Positions 1 through 5,853 of a stretch of DNA of 9,413 nt are shown one piece after another. The position numbers and the translations under genes are program-made. Every line of letters starts with the position of its first letter. Within the stretch, counting starts at the first letter, position 1. The notes beneath the pieces are model-generated. The model ran no database searches and had not been told where the DNA came from. It saw only the letters and a program-made list of their open reading frames with translations. The stretch is from an uncultured Haemophilus sp. (GTDB lineage Bacteria; Pseudomonadota; Gammaproteobacteria; Enterobacterales; Pasteurellaceae), in assembly GCF_937976265.1 (NCBI RefSeq), contig NZ_CALJRX010000168.1, positions 1-9,413 of the forward strand. Reading direction: 5' to 3'.

Positions 1-27
1 TCTCTCAGGATAGTTCACTGTAAATGG

Positions 28-57
28 AAAGTGCGGTCAAAATTAACCGCACTTTTT
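28..57. terminator. Inverted uptake-sequence pair forming a hairpin at the pepN 3' end
   Basis: AAAGTGCGGT (28-37) and ACCGCACTTT (46-55) form a perfect 10 bp stem with an 8-nt loop. The arms contain exact uptake-sequence cores at 29-37 and 46-54. On the plus strand the stem runs into TTTTT (53-57). On the minus strand, where pepN ends only a few bases away, the following T run is just three bases. It could therefore work in both directions, but looks stronger for plus-strand transcripts coming from a gene to the left of the window. Paired uptake sequences used as terminators are well known in Haemophilus; activity here is inferred. Confidence 0.8.
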
Positions 58-59
58 GT

Positions 60-2669
60 TTATTGCAAGGCTTTTTCAATCTTCTCGAATAAATCTTTCG
101 AGAGCTCTTCAACAGCACTTAAACGTTCTAAAGCACGTTTCATTAACGTTTGACGTTGTGCATCAAAACGTGAGAAACGAATTAACGGTTCAATTAAACG
201 CGCAGCCACTTGTGGATTGCTTTCATTTAAACGGATTAGGACGTCTGTTAAGAAACGATAGCCAGAACCACTAATATGATGGAACGCTTTTAAGTTGTGA
301 TTTGCAAAGCTACCCACTAATGAACGTAAACGGTTTGGATTGTTGAAGTTAAAGCTTGGGTGATCCATTAATACTTGTACAATTTCCAATACGTTTTCAT
401 CTGGGCGAGTTGCTTGTAAAGCAAACCATTTATCCATTACCAAGCCATCATGTTGCCATTTTTGTTCAAAATCCGCTAACAAGGTATCACGGCAAGGTAA
501 TGAGGCTTTAGTTGCCATATTTAATGCAGCCAACGTATCTGTCATATTATTGGCATTATTGTAATGTTTTTGCACCACATTATTGCCTAAATTGGTGTAA
601 GCCAAATAACTTAAACAAAGATTACGCATTGCTCGTAAAGCAATATCTTCTTGCGTCACTCGATAATCTTCAAGACGAATATGGGTGTAAATACGCAATA
701 AATCTTCTTTCAAGTATTCTGCAATTTGCACCAACATAAATTCTCTTGCGGCTGCAATGCCATCCGGATCAATCGTTTTAAAACTTTCTGCAAACTCAAT
801 ATCTTTTGGCAAGGTCAGAATTAATGTGGCTAATTCAATATCTTGTTCGTAATTTTCCAATACATGCGCAAGTGCGGTCAAAACATCAGGTGAAATGTCA
901 AAGGCTTCACCTTGTTGGAAATGCGCCACATTACGACGTAATTCTTGAGTAAACAGCATTTGTGCTGCATCCCAACGAGCAAATTGGTTATCCGCGAATT
1001 TAAGTAAACCTAATAACTGCTCTGTGGTGTAATCATAATCGAGTTTCACCGGTGCAGAGAAATCACATAATAACGCAGGAATTGGGCGACCATAAATACC
1101 ATGGAACTCAAACACTTGGTCTTTTTCTGTTACATTTAACACATCGCTTAACAATTCACCGTTATGCTGTAACATTTGTTTTGTGCCTTTGGCATCATAA
1201 AGCGCAATTTTCAATGGAATATGTAAGTTTACTTTTTCCATTTGGTCCGCTGTTGGCGGCGTAGATTGCGAAACAGTTAAACGATAAGTATGAGTTTGTT
1301 CATCATAGGCATCACTAATCATTAATTCTGGCGTACCTGATTGGCTATACCAACGACGGAATTGTGCTAAATCAACATCATTCGCTCGTTCCATTGCAGA
1401 GACAAAATCTTCACAGGTTGCCGCTTTACCATCGTTTTCAGCAATATAGAGTTGCATCCCTTTTTGGAAACCTTGTTCACCTAATAAGGTGTGCAACATA
1501 CGAATCACTTCTGCCCCTTTTTCATACACAGTCACGGTATAGAAGTTATTCATTTCAATGACTTTTTCAGGGCGAATTGGGTGTGACATTGGGCTTGCAT
1601 CTTCGGCAAATTGCACCGTACGTAAGAATTTCACGTTATTAATACGATTAACAGCACGAGAACCTGTGTCAGATGAAAATTCTTGATCACGGAAAACCGT
1701 TAAACCTTCTTTCAAACTTAACTGGAACCAATCACGACAAGTTACACGGTTTCCCGTCCAGTTATGGAAATACTCATGCGCAATCACGCTTTCAATGGCG
1801 AGATAATCATCATCGGTTGCTGTTTGTGGATTTGCCAACACAAATTTAGAGTTAAAAATATTCAACCCTTTATTTTCCATGGCACCCATATTGAAGAAGT
1901 CCACAGCAACAATCATGTAAATATCTAAGTCATATTCTAAATTGAAACGGTCTTCATCCCATTTCATCGCTTTTTTCAGACTTTCCATTGCCCAAGAGGC
2001 ACGATCAAGATTGCCGCGGTCAACATAAAGCTCTAAGGCCACTTCGCGACCACTTTTTGTCGTAAAAGTATCTTGTAATAAATCAAAATCACCCGCCACT
2101 AAAGCGAATAAATAGCTTGGTTTCGGGAATGGGTCATTCCACTCAACCCAATGACGACCATCTTCTAATTCTCCACTTGCAATGCGGTTACCATTAGAAA
2201 GTAAGTAAGGATATTTGGTTTTATCTGCGGTAATTTTGGTTGTATAGCGCGCCAATACATCTGGGCGATCAAGCATATAGGTGATTTGACGGAAACCTTC
2301 TGCTTCACATTGTGTACAAATACCCTCACCAGATTGATAAAGCCCTTGTAAAGAGGTGTTTTGTGCAGGCTCTAAATTCGTCACAATTTCAAGTTCAAAA
2401 TTGACCGCACTTTGATTGGTTAAATCTAACGTTAAACTTTCATGGTCTTGATGATAATGTTTGAAATCTTCGCCATTGAATTTAATGGAGGCAAATTGGA
2501 AACCATGACCATCTAATCGAAGATGGGTTGCTTCATCATTTAAACGTTGGAAGGTTGTTTTTGCAGTGACAACGGTATGCTTAGGATCTAATTGAAAATC
2601 AAGGAAAATATCCGTAACTGTAAAATCAGGTTGTTTGTAATCTTTTCTATATTTCGCTTTAGCTAACAT
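60..2669 (-). CDS. pepN: Aminopeptidase N (M1 family zinc metallopeptidase)
   Basis: Cytoplasmic, broad-specificity aminopeptidase that removes N-terminal residues from peptides in the last steps of protein turnover. The 869-residue product is collinear with E. coli PepN (870 aa). Visible motifs are the substrate-binding GAMEN at residues 262-266, the zinc site HEYFH at 298-302 with E321 as third ligand (the HEXXH-X18-E pattern), catalytic E299, and Y382, the transition-state tyrosine in VYEKG. Expected domain order is an N-terminal beta domain (about 1-195), a thermolysin-like catalytic domain (about 196-440), a small beta domain, and a large C-terminal helical domain (about 546-869). No signal peptide is seen. 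The ATG has a modest GAG Shine-Dalgarno six bases upstream and matches the family N-terminus (AKYRKDY). It is transcribed divergently from purE. It contains two uptake sequences and no frameshift or missing active-site residue. It looks fully functional. Confidence 0.98.
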   Translation of the reverse strand: MLAKAKYRKDYKQPDFTVTDIFLDFQLDPKHTVVTAKTTFQRLNDEATHLRLDGHGFQFASIKFNGEDFKHYHQDHESLTLDLTNQSAVNFELEIVTNLEPAQNTSLQGLYQSGEGICTQCEAEGFRQITYMLDRPDVLARYTTKITADKTKYPYLLSNGNRIASGELEDGRHWVEWNDPFPKPSYLFALVAGDFDLLQDTFTTKSGREVALELYVDRGNLDRASWAMESLKKAMKWDEDRFNLEYDLDIYMIVAVDFFNMGAMENKGLNIFNSKFVLANPQTATDDDYLAIESVIAHEYFHNWTGNRVTCRDWFQLSLKEGLTVFRDQEFSSDTGSRAVNRINNVKFLRTVQFAEDASPMSHPIRPEKVIEMNNFYTVTVYEKGAEVIRMLHTLLGEQGFQKGMQLYIAENDGKAATCEDFVSAMERANDVDLAQFRRWYSQSGTPELMISDAYDEQTHTYRLTVSQSTPPTADQMEKVNLHIPLKIALYDAKGTKQMLQHNGELLSDVLNVTEKDQVFEFHGIYGRPIPALLCDFSAPVKLDYDYTTEQLLGLLKFADNQFARWDAAQMLFTQELRRNVAHFQQGEAFDISPDVLTALAHVLENYEQDIELATLILTLPKDIEFAESFKTIDPDGIAAAREFMLVQIAEYLKEDLLRIYTHIRLEDYRVTQEDIALRAMRNLCLSYLAYTNLGNNVVQKHYNNANNMTDTLAALNMATKASLPCRDTLLADFEQKWQHDGLVMDKWFALQATRPDENVLEIVQVLMDHPSFNFNNPNRLRSLVGSFANHNLKAFHHISGSGYRFLTDVLIRLNESNPQVAARLIEPLIRFSRFDAQRQTLMKRALERLSAVEELSKDLFEKIEKALQ
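870..878 (+). repeat. DNA uptake sequence core inside pepN
   Basis: Exact AAGTGCGGT followed by an A-rich stretch (CAAAA), as in the extended Hin-type uptake signal. These 9-mers are bound during natural transformation by Pasteurellaceae. This single copy lies within coding sequence and has no partner nearby, so it is not a hairpin. Confidence 0.9.
2404..2412 (-). repeat. DNA uptake sequence core inside pepN
   Basis: Exact ACCGCACTT, the reverse complement of the uptake core, in the region coding for the N-terminal domain of PepN. It is a single copy without an inverted partner. Confidence 0.88.
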
Positions 2670-2703
2670 AATCTGCTCTATTTCTAAGAAAAAAACTCGT
2701 ATT

Positions 2704-2732
2704 AGGATAAGATTTTATGACAAAACTTGCAA
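2704..2732 (-). promoter_or_regulatory. Candidate pepN promoter
   Basis: On the minus strand, TTGCAA (2727-2732) as the -35 is followed after 17 bases by TATCCT (2704-2709) as the -10, about 35 bases before the pepN ATG. The -35 and -10 each match consensus at four of six positions, so this is a plausible but not strong sigma-70 promoter. It lies on the pepN side of the PurR operator and does not overlap it, so pepN need not be purine-regulated. Confidence 0.5.
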
Positions 2733-2755
2733 TGGAATTTTCAGTTTTTACCATA

Positions 2756-2771
2756 TGGCAAACGTTTGCTT
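2756..2771. promoter_or_regulatory. PurR operator upstream of purE
   Basis: The 16-mer TGGCAAACGTTTGCTT contains the perfect 12 bp palindrome GCAAACGTTTGC (2758-2769). This is the central part of the known gammaproteobacterial PurR site ACGCAAACGTTTGCGT; only three outer positions differ. It overlaps the -35 of the proposed purE promoter, the usual arrangement for repression by PurR bound to hypoxanthine or guanine. The palindrome is seen directly; repressor identity comes from established knowledge of the pur regulon. Confidence 0.93.
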
Positions 2772-2795
2772 AAAAGTAGACAAATATGCTATTCT
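2766..2795 (+). promoter_or_regulatory. purE(K) promoter
   Basis: TTGCTT (2766-2771) and TATTCT (2790-2795) are separated by 18 bases, and the -10 is preceded by TG at -15/-14 (TGCTATTCT), making an extended -10. The -35 lies within the right half of the PurR palindrome. Transcription would start near 2802, leaving a leader of about 30 bases. TATGCT at 2785 is an alternative -10, but its spacing to this -35 is too short. Confidence 0.65.
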
Positions 2796-2830
2796 ACGCA
2801 TCGTTTTTTAACAGATAAATTTTTAAAAAT

Positions 2831-3325
2831 ATGTCAAATACCGCAAAAATTGCTATTGTGATGGGCTCAAAAAGCGATTGGGCAACCATGCAAGAAGCCA
2901 CTCAAATTTTAGATGAGCTCAATGTGGCATATCACGTTGAAGTCGTTTCCGCACATCGAACCCCCGACAAGCTGTTTGAATTTGCCGAAAATGCGCAAAA
3001 AAATGGTTACAAAGTGATTATTGCGGGTGCTGGTGGTGCAGCTCATTTACCCGGTATGATTGCGGCCAAAACGCTTGTGCCCGTATTGGGTGTCCCTGTT
3101 AAAAGCTCTATGTTAAGCGGTGTTGATAGTCTCTATTCTATCGTGCAAATGCCGAAAGGCATTCCTGTCGGTACGTTAGCGATTGGCCCAGCTGGTGCGG
3201 CTAATGCAGGATTACTCGCTGCACAAATTCTTGCAGGTTGGGATGATGCGTTATTCGCTCGCCTACAAGCATTCCGCGAAAATCAAACCAATATGGTATT
3301 GGATAATCCTGATCCACGTACATAA
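2831..3325 (+). CDS. purE: N5-carboxyaminoimidazole ribonucleotide mutase (PurE, class I)
   Basis: Converts N5-CAIR, made by PurK, into CAIR in de novo purine synthesis; family members are cytoplasmic octamers. The 164-residue product is near-full length compared with E. coli PurE (169 aa) and shows the class I signatures: the nucleotide-binding loop VMGSKSDW (residues 10-17), the SAHRTP loop with catalytic H42, the glycine-rich AGAGGAAHLPGM stretch, and the C-terminal NPDP. Pairing with purK confirms the N5-CAIR mutase type rather than the class II AIR carboxylase. The ATG is the only start that includes the whole conserved N-terminus. It has no good Shine-Dalgarno; the leader before it is A/T-rich (AAATTTTTAAAAAT), so translation may depend on an unstructured leader. 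It is controlled by the PurR site upstream, and a terminator-like hairpin follows the stop by 16 bases. Confidence 0.98.
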   Translation: MSNTAKIAIVMGSKSDWATMQEATQILDELNVAYHVEVVSAHRTPDKLFEFAENAQKNGYKVIIAGAGGAAHLPGMIAAKTLVPVLGVPVKSSMLSGVDSLYSIVQMPKGIPVGTLAIGPAGAANAGLLAAQILAGWDDALFARLQAFRENQTNMVLDNPDPRT

Positions 3326-3341
3326 AACACCTTGCAATTTG

Positions 3342-3372
3342 ACCGCACTTTTTAAAGTGCGGTTGTTTTTTT
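3342..3372 (+). terminator. Uptake-sequence hairpin with T tract between purE and purK
   Basis: ACCGCACT (3342-3349) pairs with AGTGCGGT (3356-3363) around a six-base loop; two further pairs are possible at the cost of a tight loop. The stem is followed by TG and seven T residues (3366-3372). The arms are exact uptake cores at 3342-3350 and 3355-3363. By form it is an intrinsic terminator, yet it sits inside what should be the purEK operon. It may cut purK transcription relative to purE or protect the upstream 3' end. Confidence 0.8.
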
Positions 3373-3395
3373 AGCTAGATTTGATGAGAAATTTT

Positions 3396-4484
3396 ATGCA
3401 AAACTCTACCCTATATCCTACTGTTTATGTGCTTGGTAATGGTCAACTCGGCAGAATGTTACGTTATGCAGGCGCACCTTTAGATATTCACGTTCAACCG
3501 CTTGAGTTCAATGCGCCCGTATTTGATTTACCTAAAGATGCCATCATCACCGCAGAAATTGAACGTTGGGAAAAAACACCTTTAACCGAATTATTAGGTC
3601 ATCATAAGAATTTCGTTAATCAGAATGTTTTTGGCTTATTGGCTGATCGCTTTACCCAAAAATCTTTACTGGATGAGCTCAATCTCTCTACCTCACCATG
3701 GTGTTTATTAAAAGATAAAACGCAATGGCCTGAAGTATTTAAAAACGTGGGCGAAAAAGTCGTGGTAAAACGTCGCACTGGTGGTTATGACGGTCGTGGT
3801 CAATGGATTATCACTAATAACAATCAACGTGACATTACGGACGATTTATTCGGTGAAGTTATCGCAGAAAAATTTATTCCTTTTGATTATGAAGTGTCTA
3901 TCGTAGGCGCAAGATTTAAAAATGGTGAAAAACGTTTCTATCCTGTGACGCATAACCTACAGCAAAATGGCATTTTACGTTACAGTGTGACAGATGTTTC
4001 ATTCCCTCAACAACAAAACCAACAAATTCAGGCTGAATCTATGCTCGGAAAAATCATGGATAAACTTGAATATGTGGGTGTAATGGCGATGGAATGCTTT
4101 GTGGTGGGGGATAAATTATTAATTAATGAACTTGCCCCTCGTGTGCATAATAGCGGACATTGGACGCAACTTGGTTGTGCTATCAGTCAATTTGAATTGC
4201 ATCTACGTGCTTTATTAGATTTACCTACACCGTCATTACAACCTATTGCACCAAGTGTCATGGTTAATTTAATTGGTACAGAACATAATCCACAATGGTT
4301 GAACACACCATTCTCTCAGTTACATTGGTATGGTAAGGAAGTTCGTCCGGGTAGAAAATTAGGTCATATCAATATCACGCATCCGGATAAAACGATCATT
4401 ATTCAACAGCTTGAAAAACTTCGTCACGAACTCCCTGAAGACTATCAATCTGGTTTAAATTGGGCGATTGAGAAATTAAAATAA
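3396..4484 (+). CDS. purK: 5-(carboxyamino)imidazole ribonucleotide synthase (PurK)
   Basis: Catalyses AIR + bicarbonate + ATP to N5-CAIR + ADP + phosphate, the step before PurE; a cytoplasmic ATP-grasp enzyme. The product is 362 aa from this start (E. coli 355). It shows the N-terminal nucleotide-fold loop GNGQLG (residues 14-19), an ATP-grasp middle with KRRTGGYDGRGQW and AEKFIPFDYEVS (from 157), and the metal/phosphate-binding NELAPRVHNSGH segment (244-255). Start choice: the frame also opens at TTG 3381 and ATG 3384, but those follow directly on the terminator T tract with no ribosome site. ATG 3396 has GAGAA five bases upstream (3386-3390), and its product begins MQNSTLYPTV, as I recall for H. 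influenzae PurK. The gene lies 70 bp after purE with no evident promoter between, so it is probably read from the PurR-controlled promoter. Confidence 0.97.
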   Translation: MQNSTLYPTVYVLGNGQLGRMLRYAGAPLDIHVQPLEFNAPVFDLPKDAIITAEIERWEKTPLTELLGHHKNFVNQNVFGLLADRFTQKSLLDELNLSTSPWCLLKDKTQWPEVFKNVGEKVVVKRRTGGYDGRGQWIITNNNQRDITDDLFGEVIAEKFIPFDYEVSIVGARFKNGEKRFYPVTHNLQQNGILRYSVTDVSFPQQQNQQIQAESMLGKIMDKLEYVGVMAMECFVVGDKLLINELAPRVHNSGHWTQLGCAISQFELHLRALLDLPTPSLQPIAPSVMVNLIGTEHNPQWLNTPFSQLHWYGKEVRPGRKLGHINITHPDKTIIIQQLEKLRHELPEDYQSGLNWAIEKLK

Positions 4485-4493
4485 TCAAAAAAA

Positions 4494-4545
4494 CAACCGC
4501 ACTTTTTGATGAATATCTAAAAACATCAAAGTGCGGTTGATTTTT
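4494..4545. terminator. purK terminator built from inverted uptake sequences
   Basis: A 12 bp perfect stem, CAACCGCACTTT (4494-4505) with AAAGTGCGGTTG (4528-4539), is extended after a two-base bulge by GATG (4508-4511) pairing with CATC (4524-4527), around a 12-base loop. ATTTTT follows on the plus strand and an A run (4487-4493) precedes it, so it can act in both directions. The uptake cores are at 4496-4504 and 4529-4537. It ends the purEK transcript before the aspC promoter. Confidence 0.9.
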
Positions 4546-4557
4546 ATTAGGTTCTTC

Positions 4558-4586
4558 TTGATAAAATCCATCGACTGAAGTATAAA
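4558..4586 (+). promoter_or_regulatory. aspC promoter
   Basis: TTGATA (4558-4563) and TATAAA (4581-4586), each five of six to the sigma-70 consensus, are separated by exactly 17 bases. The predicted start is near 4593, giving a leader of about 30 bases that includes AAGGA (4612-4616) six bases before the ATG. It lies just after the purK terminator, so aspC is an independent unit. No PurR-like or ArgR/TyrR-like operator is obvious around it. Confidence 0.85.
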
Positions 4587-4622
4587 ATTACTCATCTCAC
4601 AACACATACATAAGGAAAAGCT

Positions 4623-5813
4623 ATGTTTGAACATATCAAAGCGGCTCCGGCCGATCCTATCTTAGGCTTAGGCGAAGCATTCAAATCTGAAACGCGTGAA
4701 AATAAAATCAATTTAGGTATTGGCGTTTATAAAGATGCACAAGGTACAACACCGATTATGCGTGCAGTGAAAGAAGCCGAAAAACGCTTGTTTGATAACG
4801 AAAAGACTAAAAACTATCTGACTATCGATGGTATTGCCGATTATAACGAACGCACAAAAGAACTCCTTTTCGGTAAAGATTCAGAAGTCATTAAAGCAAA
4901 CCGTGCAAGAACTGCGCAAAGTTTAGGTGGCACAGGTGCATTACGCATTGCGGCAGAATTCATCAAACGCCAAACCAAAGCACAAAATGTGTGGATTAGT
5001 ACGCCAACATGGCCAAACCACAATGCCATTTTCAATGCGGTGGGCATGACGATTCGTGAATATCGTTATTATGATGCTGAACGCAAAGCCCTTGACTGGG
5101 AACATTTGCTTGAAGACTTAAGCCAAGCAAGCGAAGGCGATGTGGTGCTTTTACACGGTTGCTGCCACAACCCAACCGGTATTGACCCAACCCCTGAACA
5201 ATGGCAAGAATTAGCTGCGCTTTCAGCGAAAAACGGCTGGTTACCACTCTTTGACTTTGCTTATCAAGGTTTAGCCAATGGCTTAGACCAAGATGCTTAC
5301 GGTTTACGTGCTTTTGCAGCAAATCATAAAGAATTATTAGTGGCAAGTTCATTCTCTAAAAACTTTGGTTTATACAATGAGCGTGTCGGTGCCTTTACCC
5401 TTGTGGCTGAAAATGCAGAAATTGCTTCAACCGCTTTAACACAGGTGAAATCAATTATTCGTACCCTCTACTCTAACCCTGCATCTCATGGTGGGGCGAC
5501 CGTAGCAACGGTATTAAATGATCCGCAACTTCGCCAAGAGTGGGAAAATGAATTGACTGAAATGCGTGAACGTATCAAAAAAATGCGTCATTTATTCGTT
5601 CAGTTATTAAAAGAATACGGTGCAGAACAAGATTTCAGCTTTATCATGGAACAAAACGGTATGTTCTCTTTCAGCGGCCTATCGCCTGAACAAGTTGATC
5701 GCTTAAAAGAAGAATTTGCGATTTACGCTGTTCGTTCAGGTCGTATCAATGTAGCGGGTATCACGGAAGACAATATTCGTTATTTATGTGAAAGTATTGT
5801 GAAAGTGCTTTAA
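4623..5813 (+). CDS. aspC: Aspartate/aromatic aminotransferase (class I, PLP-dependent)
   Basis: Interconverts aspartate + 2-oxoglutarate with oxaloacetate + glutamate; family members are cytoplasmic homodimers using pyridoxal phosphate. The 396-residue product equals E. coli AspC in length, and the key residues fall at identical positions: W130 stacking on the cofactor, N183, D211 and Y214 contacting it, K246 in SSFSKN forming the Schiff base, R280 (side-chain carboxylate of aspartate, from the partner subunit) and R374 (alpha-carboxylate). It starts at an ATG with AAGGA six bases upstream. The close paralogue TyrB shares these residues, so activity on aromatic amino acids cannot be ruled out; if there is no separate tyrB it may do both jobs. 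It has its own promoter and terminator and converges on res. Confidence 0.94.
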   Translation: MFEHIKAAPADPILGLGEAFKSETRENKINLGIGVYKDAQGTTPIMRAVKEAEKRLFDNEKTKNYLTIDGIADYNERTKELLFGKDSEVIKANRARTAQSLGGTGALRIAAEFIKRQTKAQNVWISTPTWPNHNAIFNAVGMTIREYRYYDAERKALDWEHLLEDLSQASEGDVVLLHGCCHNPTGIDPTPEQWQELAALSAKNGWLPLFDFAYQGLANGLDQDAYGLRAFAANHKELLVASSFSKNFGLYNERVGAFTLVAENAEIASTALTQVKSIIRTLYSNPASHGGATVATVLNDPQLRQEWENELTEMRERIKKMRHLFVQLLKEYGAEQDFSFIMEQNGMFSFSGLSPEQVDRLKEEFAIYAVRSGRINVAGITEDNIRYLCESIVKVL

Positions 5814-5821
5814 TTAACTCT

Positions 5822-5853
5822 ATCAGACAGCCAATAATGGCTGTCTGATTTTT
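5822..5853. terminator. aspC terminator between convergent aspC and res
   Basis: A perfect 12 bp stem, ATCAGACAGCCA (5822-5833) with TGGCTGTCTGAT (5838-5849), has a four-base ATAA loop and runs into a TTTTT tract (5849-5853). Unlike the other three hairpins in the window it contains no uptake sequence. It is a strong plus-strand terminator for aspC. The T tract overlaps the res stop codon on the other strand; on the minus strand the stem is not followed by a clear T run, so termination of res here is less certain. Confidence 0.93.

Noticed and set aside
512..739. Open reading frame on the plus strand opposite pepN (similar ones at 56-274, 1052-1264 and 1364-1561)
   Set aside because: They lie antisense to a fully conserved gene, have no ribosome site or recognisable protein features, and are explained by the codon use of pepN.
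2796..2830. Purine riboswitch or attenuator in the purE leader
   Set aside because: The leader after the predicted start is only about 30 bases, too short for an aptamer, and a PurR operator already explains control.
3183..3374. 63-codon reading frame overlapping the purE 3' end and the hairpin
   Set aside because: It is out of frame within conserved purE sequence and reads through the terminator stem; it has no ribosome site and no family match.
3381..3395. Longer purK starting at TTG 3381 or ATG 3384
   Set aside because: The added residues are not conserved, and the upstream sequence is the terminator T tract rather than a ribosome site; ATG 3396 has GAGAA at good spacing.
28..4539. Repeated inverted GTGCGGT elements as a CRISPR array or mobile element ends
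   Set aside because: The repeats are 9-base uptake cores without regular spacing, spacers, target duplications or a transposase.
5032..5352. 106-codon reading frame on the minus strand opposite aspC (also 4841-5047)
   Set aside because: The underlying plus-strand frame encodes aspC active-site residues at the expected positions; the antisense product has no features of a real protein.
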